Source of the DNA: Nemophila menziesii
Taxonomy: Eukaryota; Streptophyta; Magnoliopsida; Boraginales; Hydrophyllaceae
Assembly (NCBI GenBank): GCA_029959085.1
Contig: JARWIR010000001.1
Location: 15,553,730-15,617,729, forward strand
Direction of reading: 5' to 3'
Length of the DNA stretch: 64,000 bases
The position numbers and the translations under genes were made by a program. Shown here in pieces: positions 60,241 to 64,000 of this stretch. Position 1 is the stretch's first letter. Each line of letters opens with the position of its first letter. A model generated the notes under the pieces. The model saw only the letters and a list, made by a program, of their open reading frames with translations. It searched no databases and was not told the DNA's origin.

Positions 60241-63200
60241 TTGAAAGTTTTCAGGATGATTGGTAAGGTAATAAGAAGTTGTTGCATGGCTCTCTGTCTA
60301 GCAGTTTTCGCAAGTCTATTGGCTTACCCGTTGTGCTGTCTTAGAATGTGTCTAAAGGTAATCGACCCACATGAATATGCCAGTTCCTTTATCTTCCTGA
60401 ACATCATGTGGATTCTCCAGCTTGCTGCTGACATTTGCCTGGTACCCTGGATAACTTCAAGGTTATTTGAGAAAATTGTCTTTTCCTGATTGGGGTACTT
60501 CTCGCACAATTTTCGCATTCTATAGGATTGCTTCAGCCTCTCCTTCGATCACTTGCTCAACCAATAATGTTTTCTCGTGGCTGACCCTAATCCATTTCGT
60601 CTTATGGGTCTGGGCGATACCTATACCGATTGGTTCAAGGTTTTGTTGAAGGAGGCGTCACATAGAAACACAATCTCAAAATCTGTTTCCAAAGCTAGTT
60701 CCTCCTCATTCACCCTGCTATTGTTCATTTGTATATTATTTGTAATGATTCTCCAATAATTCCTGAAGAGCTCGTTCAAAGCGTTATTGGTGGCACCAAT
60801 TACCGCGTCAATCTCAATATTGCTATTTTCTTGAATTCCTTTCATTTTTGCCTTTAAAATGTTCAAAAATTGTAATCCCACTAGTGCCAACACTATTTTT
60901 GCATCCTAGCCTCCATCTGTGTAGGTTTTAATGTTGTTCATAAGCCACTCCCCCAGGTCAGGCGACGAGTTGTATTGTATTTTAATTTGAAGGGCGGAGC
61001 CAACCCATATTATTTGACATACTTGTAGGGGTGAACATGGTTTGGTTAGTTTTAGTTTTTGACCAAAACCGGAACCGAACTGAAATTTTTGTTTTTTATA
61101 ATTTAAAAACCAAACCGGACGGTTCGCATTTAGTTTCGTAGTCGGATTGTGGTTCCGAATTGGTTTGGTTTGGTTTGGTTTCTGGTTTGCTACGAATTTG
61201 GATGCTTGACCAATAATATTTGTCATACCATTCTTGAAATACATTATCCGCTACTAATATTCCAATACAATTATGTTACCATTCAAACAACAATTATCTT
61301 AATTTACAATATTAAATAAATTTCTAAAATTAAAACTATTACTTTCGAATTTGTACAAGTATGATTAATAAAATCGATCAAGTGGATACCTACTAATATA
61401 ATCTTTAGTGATATACAAAAATTTCTCACTAATAACACTTCCGAATAGTAAAACAAGAAATTCACGTAAATGATAAATTGTCACCAAAAGTTTCTCCCAC
61501 ATAATTGCCCATTTACTATTTTTTTCTTTTGTCAGTTTGTTTTTTATTTGGTTTTACGTAGTAAACCAAACCGAACAAAAAAAAATTTGGATTTTAAAAA
61601 ATTGAAAACCGAACCATTTGGTTTTTTGGTTTTTGGTTTATTTGGTTCGATTTTTCCAATTTTTTGGTTTGGTTTGATTTCCTGGTTCTCATTTGCTCAA
61701 CCTTACATACTTGGCAGCTGAGTAGTAGGTGTTGTCCTGTCTCTGTTTGCTGGTGGCACCATCTGCATTCTTTAGAGTTTACGCATTTCCTTTCGCAAAA
61801 ATTGTCATTTGCTGGTATGGCATTGTTGCAAGCTTTCAAATGAAAAATGCTTGCTTTGGTGGGTATGTTTGTGTTCCAAATGCTTTTCCAAAGGCCTGGT
61901 TTCGCCAACTCCAATCTCGAAGAATCACGTGGCTCATTTTCCACTTCAATCTTTGTAAGAACTTTGTAACCTGATTTGTTGTATATTACCCCTTTTTTGA
62001 ATGTGGTCATATGAAATTATCCTTAAATCCGTGTTTAGAACTTTAATCTTTTTAATTTTTGTGGTTAGTGGTTGTGGGAAAATCTTGTCAAACAATTCAT
62101 AATTCCAATGTTTAGAACCATTTTTGTCCACAGTTGTGAGACCGTCTCTAGCTTGCATTTTAGAGGTCTTTCTAGTTTCCATATTGTTTCGATCCATTTA
62201 TCGTCCCAAATATTTATATTGTCTCCTTAGACAATTTGGTAAATACTTTGTTATTTCAAGAAATATCTACCTTCCATGATCTAGAGCACGCTCACGTCAT
62301 ACTTTGTCTAAATTTGACGTGCATAAAATCATATATCGGATAATAAATACCTTTCAATAGTTTAACAACAAATATCCCTGGTTGATTAATGAGCCTCCAA
62401 GCTTGCGCATCCAGAAGGGCTCTGTTCATTCTCTTGAAGTCCTTGAATCCCATACCCTCAGAATTTTTTCAATATCTAGTTTTTCCCTGGCTAGCCAGTG
62501 CGTCTTATTACGTTCCCTTGAGCTCCACTAGAAGTGCGAGATGGCTGACATCATATACTTACAAAAAGTAACCGAGTATGAAAAAATATACATGGTGTAG
62601 ACTGGAATGGCTTGGAGTATGGCCTTAATGAGAACTTACTTCCCCCCTTCCTCGAGTAATTGATCTTTCCAACCCTCAGTTTTGTTGAAAATTCATTCGA
62701 CGATCCTGGATAGTGAATCAACCTTTGATATTTTGTGACAAAATGATTTTCCCAGATATTTACCCAAGTCCTTATTTTTTGAAATGTTTGTTGATTCGCA
62801 GACCCACATCCTCACTTCGGGGGGCATATCATTACTGAAGTAGACAACCGATTTGGAAAAATTGTCGCGTTGGCGCGATGCCTTGCAATACATATCCATG
62901 CATTCCTGGAAATCATTTATCTCCTCTTCATTAATACTAAGAAAGAATAGCAAATCGTCTACATGAAAATTTCTAGTAATCTGTACCCCTTGTATTCTGC
63001 CCTTTGAAATTCTGTCCTCAATGATACTGCTAAGAAATTAGTAATCATAGTAAAAAGAAAAGGGGATAATGGGTCTCTTTGCCTAAGAACCCTCTCATGA
63101 GATAATTTTTGTATAATCCCCATTAATGTTAATCTGGTAGAGGTTGTGGAGATACAATTCTCTATCTAGTTGATCCATTTTTTGCAGAAGCCTAGCTTCT

Positions 63201-64000
63201 TAAGGACTTTGAGTACGAAAGACTAGCTAACTTGACCGTACGCCTTATTAATATCACGTTTCATAGCCAACATATGATCCAGGCTCTTTCTTTTCCTTTT
63301 CATATAGAAAGAGACCTCTTGCACAATTAAAATGCTATCCTGGACGATTTTTTCTTTAATGAAAGCCAATTGTGTTTGTGATATAATCAAATTCATATGA
63401 TCTTGTAGCCTATTAGCTAGAATTCTTGCATTGATTTTGTATCCGAATTTAACACACGATATTGGTCTATAATCTCCCATAGTGGTTTGAGTGTCTTATT
63501 TGGGTATGAGTGTAGTTAATGCGTCGTCAAGTTTTTCCAGCGAGATATTGTTTTCGAAGAAATCTCTGATCATGTGGAGTACATCTCATTTAAATATATC
63601 CTAGAATTCATGGTTGAATTTCCCGTTTAGTCTATCGGTTCCCGGGGGATTTGACCATGACATGTCAGAAACAACAGTTCTGACTTCTTCCATGGATACA
63701 GTTCTGGTTAGATAACTATTTATGTTGTTATCGATTTTTTGTTTTATGGATGACACCGTTTTAGTCTTCAAGTTGGACTTGATTCTCTTAATATAATTTT
63801 TTAAAGAAGTTTTGAAAACAATTTCTTACCTCTGATTCGTCTTCTTTCCATGTGTCATTGTCATCTTTGTTTTTAAAATTCTATTCCTATTTCGCTTTGG
63901 TTGGGTAGCAACAAAGAAAAACTTTGTACTCTAGTCTCCACAATGTAACCAAATTTGGCGTGCTATGTCCGTCCAATATTTCTCCTCTCGTAAGTAGGCC
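60240..64000 (-). pseudogene. L1-type LINE ORF2 pseudogene (RT, zf-RVT, RNase H-like), runs off the window
   Basis: Read on the reverse strand from 64000: EEVRTVVSDMSWSNPPGTDR (about 63690-63630), then MGDYRPISCVKFGYKINARI and QLAFIKEKIVQDSILI (63480-63330), the fingers/palm of a non-LTR reverse transcriptase. Next are HVDDLLFFLSINEEE (about 62970, the YADD-type catalytic box changed to HVDD), GKYLGKSFCHKISKVDSLSR, and a thumb segment with GWKDQLLEEGGK and LIKAILQAIPVYTMYIFSY. Then the zf-RVT domain (WKSIWNTNIPTKASIFHLKA, ECRWC, HLLLSC; 61900-61730). CDASFNKTLNQS at about 60660 fits an RNase H-like domain. Many stops and shifts make it dead. A MITE splits it at 61026-61705. Confidence 0.9.
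61026..61705. mobile_element. hAT MITE, 680 bp, with 8-bp target duplication
   Basis: CATACTTG occurs at 61018-61025 and again at 61706-61713. The element starts TAGGGGTGAACATGG, and its other end read in reverse is TAAGGTTGAGCAAATGAG: imperfect terminal repeats of hAT form. Subterminal sequence is rich in TTTGGTTTGG and AACCAAACCGAAC words. Removing it rejoins the LINE reading from LLLSCQVC to QIIWVGSAL, which confirms the boundaries. No transposase. Confidence 0.9.

Overview
This is a repeat-rich stretch of a plant nuclear genome. The spliceosomal introns, an RNA polymerase II subunit gene with plant-type sequence, Helitrons, Ty3/gypsy elements of the plant Athila/Tat and chromovirus types, a Stowaway MITE, tRNA-derived SINE tails and plant hAT/LINE remnants all point to a dicot. 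The RPB2 gene has one uninterrupted 1,209-base exon near its 3' end. From memory, asterid RPB2-d genes have lost a run of introns there, so an asterid is my weak guess; I cannot name the species.

Only four genes look intact, all on the + strand. One is a complete 17-coding-exon gene for RPB2, the second-largest subunit of RNA polymerase II (37781-42592; 1,202 codons). The other three are members of one family with the plant Ptta/En/Spm 'Transposase_24' domain followed by a long heptad-repeat coiled coil (8766-10743, 18457-20237, 52879-54991). Each has six coding exons at identical positions and phases, and reading frames that join without a stop.

Layout. 1-8.1 kb: AT-rich sequence with an LTR scrap, a 224-bp Helitron, microsatellites and a decayed gypsy protease region. 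8.1-20.3 kb: the first two Transposase_24 genes, with a foldback element, minisatellites, telomere-like repeats and a LINE ORF1 remnant between them. 21270-33125: three Helitrons joined head to tail with no spacer. The first carries pieces of a RanBP2-type zinc-finger gene, an HSP110/HSP70-15-like gene and the RPB2 leader with its 5'-UTR intron. The second and third carry kilobase-long degenerate telomere-like CCTTAAA arrays. 33.2-37.2 kb: a broken BED-type hAT element and its satellites. 37.2-42.8 kb: RPB2. 43.9-49.3 kb: a SINE, a deleted gypsy element and two tandem LTRs ending in a primer-binding site. 49.3-52.4 kb: a candidate DNA element with arrays of a palindromic GGGCCAGCCCC-like motif near both ends. 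52.6-55.1 kb: the third Transposase_24 gene. 55.6-64 kb: a reverse-strand gypsy element with nested SINE and Stowaway MITE, another LTR remnant, and a decayed L1-type LINE interrupted by a clean 680-bp hAT MITE.

The host gene RPB2 sits among layered transposons. Its leader has homologues inside the nearby Helitron, and its promoter holds two very short retroposon scars with long target-site duplications. The Transposase_24 genes keep open frames while almost every other element is broken, which makes them the best candidates for genes under selection. I saw no CRISPR array, rRNA or functional tRNA gene.
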